A stretch of 64,000 bases of DNA from Trichormus variabilis 0441 (GTDB lineage: Bacteria > Cyanobacteriota > Cyanobacteriia > Cyanobacteriales > Nostocaceae): positions 6,142,501-6,206,500 of the forward strand of contig NZ_CP047242.1 of NCBI RefSeq assembly GCF_009856605.1. The letters run 5' to 3'. Below are positions 9,278 through 18,362 of the stretch, one piece after another. The position numbers and the translations under genes were made by a program. Each line of letters opens with the position of its first letter. The first letter of the stretch is position 1. The notes beneath the pieces were generated by a model that worked only from the letters and a program-made list of their open reading frames with translations, was not told where the DNA came from and did no database searches.

Positions 9278-10783
9278 ATGAGTAAGCGGGTTTTTGGACG
9301 TTGGTGTCTGGTGTTGAGCTTAATTTGTTTGTTACTTACTGGTTGTAGTGGCAATTTAAGTCAAGAAAAAACTCTAAGGATAGCAACAGAACCAGCCTTT
9401 CCACCTTTTGAGTTTACAGGGCAAGGGGGAAATTTACAGGGTTTTTCTATAGATTTGATGAATGCCATCGCCTCTGCTGCTAACTTGAGAGTAAGTTTCC
9501 AAAGTCTGCCTTTTGACGGGATTATCCCCGCCTTGCAAAGCAGAACTGTAGACGCGGCGATTAGTTCCATCACCATCACCGCCGAACGGGCAAAAACCGT
9601 TGCGTTCTCTCGTCCTTATTTTAAAGCAGGGTTAGCGATCGCTATTCGCTCCAGCGATGAAGATATTACAGGTTTTGACAGTCTCAAAAATAAAAAAATC
9701 GCCGTGCAGATTGGCACAACCGGCGCAGAAAAAGCCAAAAGTATTCCAGGGGCGCAAATTCGTAGCTTTGATTCTGCACCCCTAGCCCTACAAGAATTAC
9801 TGAATAGCAATGTAGATGCAGTCATCAATGATGCACCTGTGACTTTATATGCTATTAATACAGGCAATTTACAAGGAATTAAAGTTGTCGAAAAGTTGCT
9901 AACAGAAGAATATTATGGTATTGCTACAGCCCAAAACTCACCTTATTTGGCACTAATTAATGATGGATTAAATCGGGTGTTAACAAATGGTACCTATTCC
10001 CAAATTTACCAGAAATGGTTCAAAGCAGAACCACCATCTTTACCAGATAAATCACTCTATGAAAATCAAAATAATACTCGTAAATCTAGCTCAATTAAAC
10101 TGATTTTACAGTTTCTCCCGACTTTATTACAAGGTGCATTAGTCACCATACAACTGACAATTTTGTCTACATTATTGGGGTTAATATGTGGTACTTTAAT
10201 TGCGTTGATTCGTCTTTCCCAATTTACCCCTGCACGTTTATTAGCCAGAGCTTATGTAGATTTCTTCCGGGGAACACCTCTGCTAGTACAAATTTTTATG
10301 ATTTACTTTGGAATACCAGCACTTGCTCAACAACTTGGTTTTACATTTAACTTTGACCGTTGGGTAGCGGGAGTTATTGCCTTAAGTGTAAATGCAGCCG
10401 CCTACATCGCTGAAATTGTCCGTGCTGGTATTCAATCAATAGAAATTGGACAAACAGAAGCGGCTAAATCATTAGGTTTAAATCCTTGGTTGACAATGCG
10501 TCTGGTAATTTTTCCCCAAGCCTTCCGGCGAATGTTACCACCTTTGGGTAATGAGTTCATCAGTTTGTTAAAGGATACGAGTTTAGTTGCCGTGATTGGA
10601 TTTGAAGAGTTATTCCGCAAAGGGCAATTGATTGTTGCAGACAACTATCGTGCCTTTGAAATTTATGCGGCTGTCGCCATAGTATATTTATGTTTAACAC
10701 TTTTAGCTTCTCAAGTTCTGAGCCGTTTAGAAATGTGGATGAATCCGACCATGAAAGCTCAACAACGAAAAGCCAAAAGATGA
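9278..10783 (+). CDS. Amino-acid ABC transporter, fused substrate-binding protein and permease
   Basis: The product has 501 residues. It begins with a lipoprotein-type signal (LSLICLLLTGCSGN, lipobox Cys at about 23). A family-3 solute-binding domain (about 30-255) contains LRIATEPAFPPFEF and VDAAISSITITAERAKTV. A His/Glu/Gln/Arg-type permease domain (about 280-495) carries the EAA-loop QTEAAKSLGLNPWLTMRLVIFPQAFRRMLPP and LLKDTSLVAVIG. Fused binding-protein/permeases of this form (BgtB-like) are known in Anabaena for basic amino acids and glutamine; the exact substrate cannot be read here. No ATPase gene is adjacent, so it must use one encoded elsewhere. Confidence 0.88.
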   Translation: MSKRVFGRWCLVLSLICLLLTGCSGNLSQEKTLRIATEPAFPPFEFTGQGGNLQGFSIDLMNAIASAANLRVSFQSLPFDGIIPALQSRTVDAAISSITITAERAKTVAFSRPYFKAGLAIAIRSSDEDITGFDSLKNKKIAVQIGTTGAEKAKSIPGAQIRSFDSAPLALQELLNSNVDAVINDAPVTLYAINTGNLQGIKVVEKLLTEEYYGIATAQNSPYLALINDGLNRVLTNGTYSQIYQKWFKAEPPSLPDKSLYENQNNTRKSSSIKLILQFLPTLLQGALVTIQLTILSTLLGLICGTLIALIRLSQFTPARLLARAYVDFFRGTPLLVQIFMIYFGIPALAQQLGFTFNFDRWVAGVIALSVNAAAYIAEIVRAGIQSIEIGQTEAAKSLGLNPWLTMRLVIFPQAFRRMLPPLGNEFISLLKDTSLVAVIGFEELFRKGQLIVADNYRAFEIYAAVAIVYLCLTLLASQVLSRLEMWMNPTMKAQQRKAKR

Positions 10784-10969
10784 ATCAATTCAAAATACCC
10801 TACGGGTAGGCTGCGCCAACAAAATTCAAATTCAGTAATTTGTAAGTACATTGGCCTCAAAGAAATGTACTATTTAGAGGAAAGCAAGCGATCGCTTGGA
10901 GGTGTACCTGAGCATAATGCAATACTACACCTAGAAAAACCAGCCTAAGATGACTAAGTGAAAGATAAT

Positions 10970-11758
10970 ATGTTGGGTGCGATCGCAGGTGACATAATTG
11001 GTTCAGTTTATGAGGGAAACAGTATCAAAACGAAAGATTTTCCCTTGTTTAGCAGGCAGAGTCGCTTCACTGATGATACAGTGCTAACTGTGGCAGTGGC
11101 AGATGTGATCCTCAACACTGATCAATTTCCGCAAAGCAGTAAATACATTGACCAATTCAAGTGGTACTATCGTCGCTACCTATATGCAGGCTATGGACGT
11201 AACTTTAGTAACTGGGCTAAATCTAACAGCACTCAACCATACAATAGTTTTGGTAATGGTGCAGCTATGCGCGTCAGTCCTATTGCCTTTGCCTTCCCAG
11301 ATTTAAACACTGTCTTACAACAAGCTAAAGGTAGTGCAGAAGTTACTCATAACCACCCAGAAGGGATCAAAGGCGCACAAGCTACAGCATCCGCCATCTT
11401 CCTCGCTAGGACAGGCTGGGATAAAGCAGAGATTAAATCCTACATTCAAGATAACTTTGGTTACAACCTAGAGCAAACCCTAGAACAAATCAGACCGACT
11501 TACCAATATGATGCTACCTGTCCAGGTTCCGTCCCCCCAGCAATTATTGCCTTTTTAGAATCCTCGGACTTTGAAGATGCAATTCGCAATGCCGTTTCCC
11601 TTGGTGGTGATAGCGATACCATCGCCTGTATTACTGGTGCAATCGCTCAAGCATACTATGGAGGTGTACCCAGAGCGATCGCTGAACAAACTTTGTCTCA
11701 TTTAAATGAACATTTATGTACCACTACGGAAAAATTTATGTATAAATACTGTCTTTAG
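10970..11758 (+). CDS. ADP-ribosylglycohydrolase family protein
   Basis: The product has 262 residues from the ATG at 10970; the frame also has a GTG at 10958. Family motifs are clear: GAIAGDIIGSVYEG at the start, FTDDTVLTVAVADVIL (metal-binding Thr-Asp-Asp), HNHPEGIKGAQATASAIFLA, and SLGGDSDTIACITGAIAQAYYGG near the C-terminus with the second metal-binding Asp-Ser-Asp-Thr. Such enzymes remove ADP-ribose from proteins or small molecules using two Mg ions. DraG, which reactivates nitrogenase reductase, is a member, but this sequence looks like the general form and no DraT is present in the window. Confidence 0.88.
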   Translation: MLGAIAGDIIGSVYEGNSIKTKDFPLFSRQSRFTDDTVLTVAVADVILNTDQFPQSSKYIDQFKWYYRRYLYAGYGRNFSNWAKSNSTQPYNSFGNGAAMRVSPIAFAFPDLNTVLQQAKGSAEVTHNHPEGIKGAQATASAIFLARTGWDKAEIKSYIQDNFGYNLEQTLEQIRPTYQYDATCPGSVPPAIIAFLESSDFEDAIRNAVSLGGDSDTIACITGAIAQAYYGGVPRAIAEQTLSHLNEHLCTTTEKFMYKYCL

Positions 11759-12244
11759 TCCATCCCTACCCTACAGAACACTACATTTTCAGGTCGAATG
11801 GCACTAAGATAAGCGCAAATCTTTAAGATATAAGCCTTTCGGGGTGTAAGGGTGCAGGTGGGTAAGGGAAACATCTAAATAACAATTTGAATGCTTGTAA
11901 TAGCTGTGGGATGAGTAATGGAAAAATAATTCTCTCTTAGCGATTACCCCCAACTAGAGTAAGCAGATGGAAAACAATTAGCCAAACTTTATATAAGACT
12001 CCAGATAGAGAATTTTCCCAGAAAAATTTTCCACCCCCAGAATGTAACAAATTGTTAATATTGTGTAATACTAGGAAATGCAAGATAAATAAATACTTTT
12101 TTGGTAACTGTTAATTTTGCCAAAAATTAGGTAAAAACTTGATTTTAAACTTTAAGCTAAACGAAGTTAAAAGTAAAATCATTACCTTTAGTACTTGCAA
12201 AATTTCACTGATTAATTCATTAAAAAGTATAACGGGGTAAGAGC
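11759..12244. other. AT-rich spacer before crtW
   Basis: About 490 bp with no convincing gene. The second half (about 12040-12240) is strongly AT-rich and probably holds the crtW promoter and leader. I see no tandem repeats or terminator-like stem here. Confidence 0.45.
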
Positions 12245-13021
12245 ATGGTTCAGTGTCAACCATCATCTCTACGTGCAGAAAAACTGGTTTTATTGTCATC
12301 GACAATTAGGGATGATAAAAATATTAATAAGGGTATATTTGTTGCCTGTTTTATCTTATTTTTATGGGCAATTAGTTTAATCTTATTACTCTCAATAGAT
12401 ACATCCATAATTAATCAGGGCTTATTAATCATAGCCATGCTTTGGCAGACATTCTTATATACAGGTTTATTTATTACTGCCCATGATGCCATGCACGGCG
12501 TAGTTTATCCCAAAAATCCCAAAATAAATAATTTTATAGGTAAGCTCACTCTCATCTTGTATGGACTATTTCCTTATAAAGATTTATTGAAAAAACATTG
12601 GTTACACCACGGACATCCTGGTACTGATTTAGACCCTGATTATTACAATGGTCATCCCCAAAACTTCTTTCTTTGGTATCTACATTTTATGAAGTCTTAT
12701 TGGAGATGGACACAAATTTTCGGATTAGTGATGATTTTTCACGGACTTAAAAGTATTGTACATATACCAGAAAATAATTTAATTATATTTTGGATGATCC
12801 CTTCTATTTTAAGTTCAGTACAACTATTTTATTTTGGTACATTTTTACCGCATAAAAAGCTAGAAGGTGGTTATACTAACCCCCATTGTGCGCGCAGTAT
12901 CCCATTACCTCTTTTTTGGTCTTTCGTCACTTGCTATCACTTCGGTTACCACAAAGAGCATCACGAATATCCTCAACTTCCTTGGTGGAAATTACCGGAA
13001 GCTTACAAAATATCTTTATAA
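12245..13021 (+). CDS. crtW: Beta-carotene ketolase CrtW
   Basis: The 258-residue membrane-bound di-iron oxygenase has the three histidine clusters in order: HDAMH (80-84), HWLHHGHPGTD with DLDPDYYNG after it (about 117-130), and YHFGYHKEHHEYPQLPWWKLP near the C-terminus. Four hydrophobic segments separate them. CrtW adds keto groups at C4/C4' of beta-carotene to give echinenone and canthaxanthin in the membranes. Length and motifs match the short bacterial/Nostoc CrtW type. It stands alone on the plus strand, convergent with the tiny psaJ-like gene at 13224. Confidence 0.92.
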   Translation: MVQCQPSSLRAEKLVLLSSTIRDDKNINKGIFVACFILFLWAISLILLLSIDTSIINQGLLIIAMLWQTFLYTGLFITAHDAMHGVVYPKNPKINNFIGKLTLILYGLFPYKDLLKKHWLHHGHPGTDLDPDYYNGHPQNFFLWYLHFMKSYWRWTQIFGLVMIFHGLKSIVHIPENNLIIFWMIPSILSSVQLFYFGTFLPHKKLEGGYTNPHCARSIPLPLFWSFVTCYHFGYHKEHHEYPQLPWWKLPEAYKISL

Positions 13022-13223
13022 GGTGAAGATTGAATGATTGAGAAATTAGGTTACAGGGACAAAAGTGAGAAAAACTAAAATTTATTTTCTCAGATAATAA
13101 AATCAATCTCTGCTGAAAGCTGTCATTTTTACGACTATGCAGATTTGAATGCTGATGAGCATCAGAAAACTTTCGGGAAGACATATAAAAGATGTATGAG
13201 GGAAGGTCTTTTCCTAAAACACC

Positions 13224-13376
13224 TTATGGTAGAGGATGGAAAAGAAGATCAGGAAAAATATAGTTAAAAATTGCCCACGTAGAAAAGGCAACCGATATTG
13301 CTATAACACCAATAACTGGTGCAAGAGAAAGATATTCGAGAAAATATTTTTTCTCTTTATCTTGTGATTTAGTCAT
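13224..13376 (-). CDS. PsaJ-like photosystem I subunit IX, 50 residues
   Basis: An ATG at 13376-13374 opens a 50-codon frame ending TAA at 13224. The product starts MTKSQDKEKKYFLEYLSLAP, has one hydrophobic span (VIGVIAISVAFSTWAIF) and ends IFPDLLFHPLP. The ending FPDLLFHPL is the hallmark of PsaJ, the small photosystem I subunit beside PsaF, and the leading LSLAPV also fits. The middle and N-terminus differ from the usual cyanobacterial PsaJ, and psaF is not adjacent, so this is probably a second, divergent copy. It is too short for a typical ORF finder. Confidence 0.8.
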   Translation of the reverse strand: MTKSQDKEKKYFLEYLSLAPVIGVIAISVAFSTWAIFNYIFPDLLFHPLP

Positions 13377-13666
13377 ATAATAGATTCTCAATTAACACTT
13401 AAAATAGTACTGACTAATTTTTAACGAAAACTCTATCAAAAGAATAGTCAATACTATCAAAAGTAGGAAAATTATATAAAAGACTTTTATTGGTCAGATA
13501 TGTTTGCTAGGGGTTTTTCAGTTCTCATGAATCGAAAATTAGGTAGAGGGTAGAGAATATGGTTGTATCTTTCCACCCCAAAAACTTTAACAATTATCTC
13601 TACATAAAGATGAGCCGGGCTTATTAGTTATCAGGCTTTACTTATTACAAATCACCACTGATGTTA
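13377..13666. other. Spacer between DUF937 gene and psaJ-like gene
   Basis: About 290 bp, AT-rich, with no gene seen. It should hold the promoter of the minus-strand psaJ-like gene and the end of the DUF937 transcript. Confidence 0.4.
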
Positions 13667-14191
13667 CTATCTACCAACATATTGGCTCATTAACTGCATA
13701 GCATCAGCGATATCTACATCACCATCTTTGTCTGCATCCAAGAAAGAATTCAAAATAGAATTTCCAGCACCTTGAGGATTTTGAGCATTAGCGCCGGATT
13801 GCAAAAAATTCAATACTAAAGGTACGATAACTGGCAATAGTTGCTGAATTGTACCAGCATCTAAACCTGTGTGTTGGGATACTACCTGTGCAACCTGCTG
13901 TTGTATGTTAGGAGAAAATAGAGAATTAACTGCCTGAGGATTATAAGAAGTGCCGGCATATTCATTAACTAATGCTTGGGTTGCTTCATTACCCTCTGTG
14001 GCTTGCTTTTGTTGTAAAGCGGAACGTACATAGTTACCTACTACACCTATGACAGATTGCATTGTCGAAGGATTTGTGCCAGTTTGATTACTTAGTTGAT
14101 TTACAGTGTTAATGATGTTTCCTAGTTGACCTAAACTGCCTTGTTGATTGGGATTGCTAACAGCACCGAGAATTTGGTCAAACAGCCCCAT
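13667..14191 (-). CDS. DUF937 family protein
   Basis: The 174-residue protein is rich in Gln and Asn. It starts MGLFDQILGAVSNPNQQG, a typical DUF937 N-terminus, and continues with helical segments (LGNIINTVNQL, ALVNEYAGTSYNPQAV, LLPVIVPLVLNFLQSG). Near the end the stretch DADKDGDVDIADAM looks like a calcium-binding EF-hand/dockerin-type loop. The family is widespread and of unknown function. The gene is monocistronic by spacing. Confidence 0.75.
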   Translation of the reverse strand: MGLFDQILGAVSNPNQQGSLGQLGNIINTVNQLSNQTGTNPSTMQSVIGVVGNYVRSALQQKQATEGNEATQALVNEYAGTSYNPQAVNSLFSPNIQQQVAQVVSQHTGLDAGTIQQLLPVIVPLVLNFLQSGANAQNPQGAGNSILNSFLDADKDGDVDIADAMQLMSQYVGR

Positions 14192-14512
14192 AATTATTTT
14201 CCTCCCTTACTTCTCATGCCATAAAGGCGAAAGTGTTGTTGTTATTATGAATAAATTAACTCCGCAATACTAGAAACTTAAGGATGAGAAATTTGTAATT
14301 CTTTTGGCGAGCAGGGTTATGAATTATTTTGCAGAGATTAAGTAAATTGGGAATCTCCCGAACTTGCAGCCAATAAGTCTGAAATTTCCAGATTATTACC
14401 TTGTAGTTTGAGAGTTCCCAAAAAGTGAATTACTACTACTGCTAGTAAGCAAAATAACCCTTACTAGATGCGCTGACTTCTAACTAAAGTAAGAACTTTT
14501 TTTAACTGTGGA
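14192..14512. other. Spacer between gatC and the DUF937 gene
   Basis: About 320 bp with no gene or clear repeat. The side next to 14192 should carry the DUF937 promoter, since that gene reads away on the minus strand. Confidence 0.4.
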
Positions 14513-14803
14513 TTACTCGGCATTGAGGATTTTTGGTACTTTAAAAAATTCCCCTTCTTGTTCAGGCGCGCTGCTGAGGATAGCTTCTCTGTCAGCATAG
14601 GGTTGCAGGTTATCTTCTCTGGTGATGTTGCTGACATCAATTGCCCGCGCTGTGGGTGGTACATTACTCACATCTAGTTCATTTAGCTGCTCGACGTAAT
14701 CTAAAATACTTCCTAGCTGAGTGGTAAATTGCTCTTCTTCTTGGGGTGTCAATTCTAAACGGGCAAGTAGAGCTACTTTGCGGACTTGTTCGCGGTCGAT
14801 CAT
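14513..14803 (-). CDS. gatC: Asp-tRNA(Asn)/Glu-tRNA(Gln) amidotransferase subunit C
   Basis: The 96-residue protein begins [19 protein letters not shown] and continues with the family pattern [19 protein letters not shown] and the conserved LREDxxQPY-like segment ([16 protein letters not shown]), ending with FFKVPKIL. GatC holds the GatA and GatB subunits together in the enzyme that amidates misacylated Glu-tRNA(Gln) or Asp-tRNA(Asn). gatA and gatB are not in the window, as is usual in cyanobacteria. Confidence 0.93.
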   Translation of the reverse strand: MIDREQVRKVALLARLELTPQEEEQFTTQLGSILDYVEQLNELDVSNVPPTARAIDVSNITREDNLQPYADREAILSSAPEQEGEFFKVPKILNAE

Positions 14804-14814
14804 ATTTTGTTAGT

Positions 14815-15015
14815 TGTTAGTGGTCAGTTGTGAGCCAGTGACGGGTACGTAGGGGGTTTCCCGCATGTTGGCGTAAGCCTTTCCTGCGGAACGCTACCGC
14901 GAACCCGCAAGGGTGCAACTGGCGTTAGCGCAGCGTTAGCGTTCGCGCAGCGTCTCGTAGAGAGGAACGAGCGTCACCCAAAGGGTCAGTTGTCAGTTGT
15001 CAAGAACTAATGACT
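14815..15015. repeat. Interspersed Nostoc-type repeat with GC-rich core
   Basis: AGTTGTCAGTGGTC heptamers flank a GC-rich core (about 14840-14985) with several nested inverted motifs such as GGCGTTAGCGCAGCGTTAGCG and GCGAACCCGCAAGG. Parts of the core resemble pieces near 10800, 22710 and 35480-35530. It is a dispersed repeat with no coding content. Confidence 0.6.
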
Positions 15016-15020
15016 AACGA

Positions 15021-15542
15021 CTAAAAGAATACGTCTATTTGCATCCGTCCAGTGGTTTTTAGCCAGTTTTGGGCTTCTATATAGTTATTGGGAGCCATGC
15101 GAATGGCACGAATCCAGTAGTCTGCGGCTTGGTCAAACAGTGCTTCACCACCGTCGTGATCTCCATCTTCTTTGGCTTTTTCGCCTTTGTAATGGTAAAT
15201 TACGGCGATGTTGTTCAAGGCTTGGGGTAGGCGGGGATTAAGTTCGATCGCCTGGTGATATAGTTCTAGAGCTTTATCATGGTCGCCGTTGCTGGCATAA
15301 ATTAGCCCCATGTTGTAAAGAATATAACCGCGATCGTTGGTGTCTTCTTCCAATGTGAGAGCTTCTTCGTAATATTCTAGTGCTTCGGCATATTCGCCTT
15401 CTGCTTGGGCTGACATCCCATCTCGGTAATAAACAAAGGCTTCTTTCGCTTTTTTATTGGTTGGCAGTATCTTGAGAATTATATCCGCCATCACAGTAAA
15501 GGATTTGTCAACAAAGTTATCGTTTTTTTGTGTTCTTGGCAT
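15021..15542 (-). CDS. ycf3: Photosystem I assembly protein Ycf3
   Basis: The product has 173 residues from the ATG at 15542 ([15 protein letters not shown]), exactly the Ycf3 length. Three TPR repeats are visible: [44 protein letters not shown] and [19 protein letters not shown]. Ycf3 is a thylakoid-associated chaperone that binds PsaA and PsaD during photosystem I assembly. An upstream ATG at 15611 would add a non-conserved leader and is not favoured. The preceding SRAP gene ends just 84 bp upstream on the same strand. Confidence 0.94.
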   Translation of the reverse strand: MPRTQKNDNFVDKSFTVMADIILKILPTNKKAKEAFVYYRDGMSAQAEGEYAEALEYYEEALTLEEDTNDRGYILYNMGLIYASNGDHDKALELYHQAIELNPRLPQALNNIAVIYHYKGEKAKEDGDHDGGEALFDQAADYWIRAIRMAPNNYIEAQNWLKTTGRMQIDVFF

Positions 15543-15625
15543 ATTTTTTTCTATGGTTGTACCGCTATGTGGGGATTCCTGAGTCCGGACTTCTTCCTGT
15601 GGTTCCCCCAATTCCCTACCTAAAG

Positions 15626-16327
15626 CTAATTTAACTGATTTGGGGAACTATTCTGCCCTGGGATGGGGATAATACATTCTGGGTTGTTGTGTTTTGGGCT
15701 ATTGACTAAGGTACTAACTGGGTAGGCGGTCATTTCTGAGGCTGGATAGGGAGATAATAAGTGTTGTAATGCTTGGGGCCTTTGCTCTTGGGGATCTAAC
15801 CACAAATCGTAATCTTGGGGAGCGAGGATGACCGGCATTCGGTCATGAATTGGTTGCAGCAGTTCGTTGGCTGCTGTTGTGACGATTGTACAAGAGGTGA
15901 TTTCTTCACCAGCCGGTGTTTGCCATTTTTCCCATAATCCTGCAAAGCCAAAGGGTTGACTGTCTTGGAGGCGGAAATAAAAGGGTTGTTTTTTACCTTG
16001 CTGTCTTTGCCATTCAAAAAAACCATCAGCTACTACTAAACAGCGTCGCTGCTTGAATGCTGAACGAAAAGAGGGTTTTTCGGCAACAGTTTCGGCTCTG
16101 GCGTTGATGAGCTTCGAGGCGATCGCTGGATCTTTAGCCCATGAAGGTATCAAACCCCAGCGTAACCGTTGAAATTCACGTTTATTACTTTCAGGGTTGT
16201 GTAAAACTGTCACCACGGTTTGCGTAGGTGCAATGTTATATTGAGCCTCTAAATCCAGGAGTGGCTGGATATGAAAAAACTCAGCTAATGCTTCTGCTGA
16301 CTGGTTTAAAGTAAATCTTCCACACAT
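15626..16327 (-). CDS. SOS response-associated peptidase (SRAP, HMCES/YedK-like)
   Basis: The product has 233 residues and starts [18 protein letters not shown], with catalytic Cys2 exposed after Met removal. The conserved INARAET and [13 protein letters not shown] motifs follow, then [11 protein letters not shown] with the active-site His. This family forms a thiazolidine crosslink to abasic sites in single-stranded DNA and protects them. It sits directly upstream of ycf3 and could be co-transcribed, though the functions are unrelated. Confidence 0.92.
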   Translation of the reverse strand: MCGRFTLNQSAEALAEFFHIQPLLDLEAQYNIAPTQTVVTVLHNPESNKREFQRLRWGLIPSWAKDPAIASKLINARAETVAEKPSFRSAFKQRRCLVVADGFFEWQRQQGKKQPFYFRLQDSQPFGFAGLWEKWQTPAGEEITSCTIVTTAANELLQPIHDRMPVILAPQDYDLWLDPQEQRPQALQHLLSPYPASEMTAYPVSTLVNSPKHNNPECIIPIPGQNSSPNQLN

Positions 16328-16530
16328 ATTTAAATTTTATCTCACTGCATCAAATAAAACATCTAAATTCAGAATTAATTAATACTATTATTTTTATTTT
16401 TTCAGATAATTAATAACTAAATATGTGAAAATTATAAATCAGAGAATCATCCTGTTCTTTGAAAATAATTTTGTAAGATATTGTATTTTAGACCCTGAAT
16501 TTGCTATATATTCTGCATCCTAATCTCTAC

Positions 16531-17163
16531 ATGGAAAACTTACATTTGTACGATTTTTTACCCTCAGGCAACGGCTATAAAGTCAGGCTTCTATTAACAC
16601 AAATGGGCATACCATTTGAACGAATAGAAGTCAATATTTTAAAGGGAGAGAGTCGCACACCAGAATTTTTAAGTAAAAATCCTAACGGGAGAATACCAGT
16701 TTTAGAAGTTGCACCAGGGAAGTATTTAGCAGAATCAAATGCTATATTGCTTTACCTGAGCGAATACACAGAATTTTTACCGTACGATCGCTATTTAAAA
16801 GCCCAGGTAATGCAGTGGTTATTTTTTGAACAATATAGCCATGAACCATATATTGCTACATCACGTTTTTGGGTTTCTATTTTAGGTAAAGCGGAAGAAT
16901 ATCGTACAGCTTTAGAAGAAAAACGTGAACCTGGTTATGCAGCTCTCAAGGTGATGGAAAATCATTTGAAATACCATAATTTTTTCGTAGATGAGCGTTA
17001 CACAATTGCTGATATTTCTTTATTTGCTTATACCCATGTGGCGGATGAAGGTGGTTTTGATTTAACACAATTTCCAGCTATTCAAGCTTGGATAGAAAGA
17101 GTCAAAGCCCAGCCTGGATATATTAGTATTACTCATGAGCCGATGTTATGCTACGATTGGTGA
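16531..17163 (+). CDS. Glutathione S-transferase family protein
   Basis: The product has 210 residues from the ATG at 16531 (MENLHLYDFLPSGNGYKVRL); the frame extends ten codons further to a TTG. The N-terminal thioredoxin-like domain has NPNGRIPVLEV (cis-Pro) and LAESNAILLYLSE, the glutathione gamma-Glu site ES. The C-terminal helical domain carries YTIADISLFAYTHVADEGG, matching the N-capping box. It probably conjugates or reduces electrophiles with glutathione; the class cannot be fixed from sequence alone. Confidence 0.88.
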   Translation: MENLHLYDFLPSGNGYKVRLLLTQMGIPFERIEVNILKGESRTPEFLSKNPNGRIPVLEVAPGKYLAESNAILLYLSEYTEFLPYDRYLKAQVMQWLFFEQYSHEPYIATSRFWVSILGKAEEYRTALEEKREPGYAALKVMENHLKYHNFFVDERYTIADISLFAYTHVADEGGFDLTQFPAIQAWIERVKAQPGYISITHEPMLCYDW

Positions 17164-17298
17164 CCGGCTAAAGTAATTCGTAATTAAGAACACTAGATGT
17201 ATTTTGGATTGCTGAGTTAGTATTCGTTATCTTATTGGGGAAAATCGATACTAACTCATAACTAAATTCTATATATCTTTTATCTAGACCTATTTACA

Positions 17299-17526
17299 CT
17301 AAATATCTGTGTCAATCTCAATCAGTTTTTGTCTGGAAGATAAACCAGATTTAATTGTGATGTGAGATTTCGGCACAGCAAATTTTTCAGCTAGAAGTTT
17401 GATTAACTCTTCATTAGCTTTACCATCTACTGGTGGAGATTTTAAGTGTACAGTTAGACTCCCATCATCTTGCTCGGCAATTTTTTGTTGTTTGGAATTA
17501 GGTTTAACCTTAACCTTTTTTTGCAT
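17299..17526 (-). CDS. DUF167 (YggU) family protein
   Basis: The 75-residue basic protein has the family core [22 protein letters not shown], followed by [17 protein letters not shown]. It matches small DUF167/YggU proteins in length and motif. Function is not established. Confidence 0.88.
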   Translation of the reverse strand: MQKKVKVKPNSKQQKIAEQDDGSLTVHLKSPPVDGKANEELIKLLAEKFAVPKSHITIKSGLSSRQKLIEIDTDI

Positions 17527-17701
17527 AACCTATGTTTTTTAGTACCAATTGTGTCAGTTGTCAGTTGTTTTGGATCTAGTTTAATACCCCATCTTAAGAG
17601 TAGGTGTTTTTTAGGTATCTTCTTGAAAAGTTCTTCCTTTTAGGTAGAACCCAAGACGCACTTTTCGCTTTGCTACTGACTATTAACTACTGACCACTGA
17701 C

Positions 17702-17732
17702 AAAACTCCATCCCTTTATGGGTGGAGTTTTT
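17702..17732. terminator. Stem-loop terminator, probably serving the DUF2993-DUF2231 operon
   Basis: AAAACTCCATCCC and GGGTGGAGTTTT pair around a TTTAT loop with one bulged base, with T-runs possible on both sides. A related but broken copy lies at about 48596-48635. On the minus strand it follows the gene ending at 17791. Confidence 0.6.
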
Positions 17733-17739
17733 ATTTTGA

Positions 17740-17788
17740 ATTTTGAATTTTGTACTCCTGCGGAGAACCCGAAGGATATTTTGAATTG
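17740..17788. repeat. TTTTGAA heptamers with GTACTCCTGCGGAGAACCCG insert
   Basis: TTTTGAA repeats surround the segment GTACTCCTGCGGAGAACCCG. An almost identical unit is found at about 22715-22772, so it is a dispersed repeat. It lies just after the DUF2231 gene stop. Confidence 0.65.
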
Positions 17789-17790
17789 AT

Positions 17791-18351
17791 TTACGGATAT
17801 CTTCTGCTACCTGCACCAACTACGCCAATTTTGTGGCGATAGGAGAGTTCTGCACCAAACCAACCGGAAATGCTTGTTAGAGTACCGACAATTAGGGAAA
17901 TTAATAAACCCCAAGGAAGGATTCTAGCTTCAGCGTCGCCTAAGCGGAGGATGAAGTTTACTAGTGACAGAACAAGAAGAGAGACGTTGAGGATCAGGTG
18001 CGCCCAACCTGCATTGCGTTTGCGAACACGTTCAATTTTCAAGAAATCACTTAAGCCTATGGCGGCGGCGATCGCACCTCCACCTAAACCCAGTCCAATT
18101 AACCACACAGAAGCCCTCGCCCAGAAGTAATCGCGGGTTAACCAATAGCCGAAATCGCTACCCAAGGCGGCTGCTAGGAAAGCTATGGGGAAAATCACAC
18201 TAAGGGGATGTAGGGGGTGTCCGGCGATCGCTACTGTGCTGGGGACACCCGTATCACGATATTCGCGATCGTCCGTTTCAATCACTGGGGGAATATTTGG
18301 AAATGGTGAAGAAGCGGAGGAAGCAGAGGAGGTTGTTTCTGTTGTTTCCAT
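17791..18351 (-). CDS. DUF2231 family membrane protein
   Basis: The product has 186 residues with about four membrane segments (PLSVIFPIAFLAAALGSDFG, ASVWLIGLGLGGGAIAAAIGL, HLILNVSLLVLSLVNFILRL, WGLLISLIVGTLTSISGWFG). The leading VAIAGHPLHPLSVIFP motif, with His residues, is typical of DUF2231. The function is unknown; the motif suggests a quinone- or heme-linked membrane protein, which is inference. It starts 11 bp after the upstream DUF2993 gene, so the two form an operon. Confidence 0.85.
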   Translation of the reverse strand: METTETTSSASSASSPFPNIPPVIETDDREYRDTGVPSTVAIAGHPLHPLSVIFPIAFLAAALGSDFGYWLTRDYFWARASVWLIGLGLGGGAIAAAIGLSDFLKIERVRKRNAGWAHLILNVSLLVLSLVNFILRLGDAEARILPWGLLISLIVGTLTSISGWFGAELSYRHKIGVVGAGSRRYP

Positions 18352-18362
18352 AGATAAGTATC

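Noticed and set aside
10970..11758. Reading the ADP-ribosylglycohydrolase as DraG of nitrogenase control
   Set aside because: No draT partner is present and the gene is 24 kb from nif; motifs are general for the family, so a DraG call is not supported.
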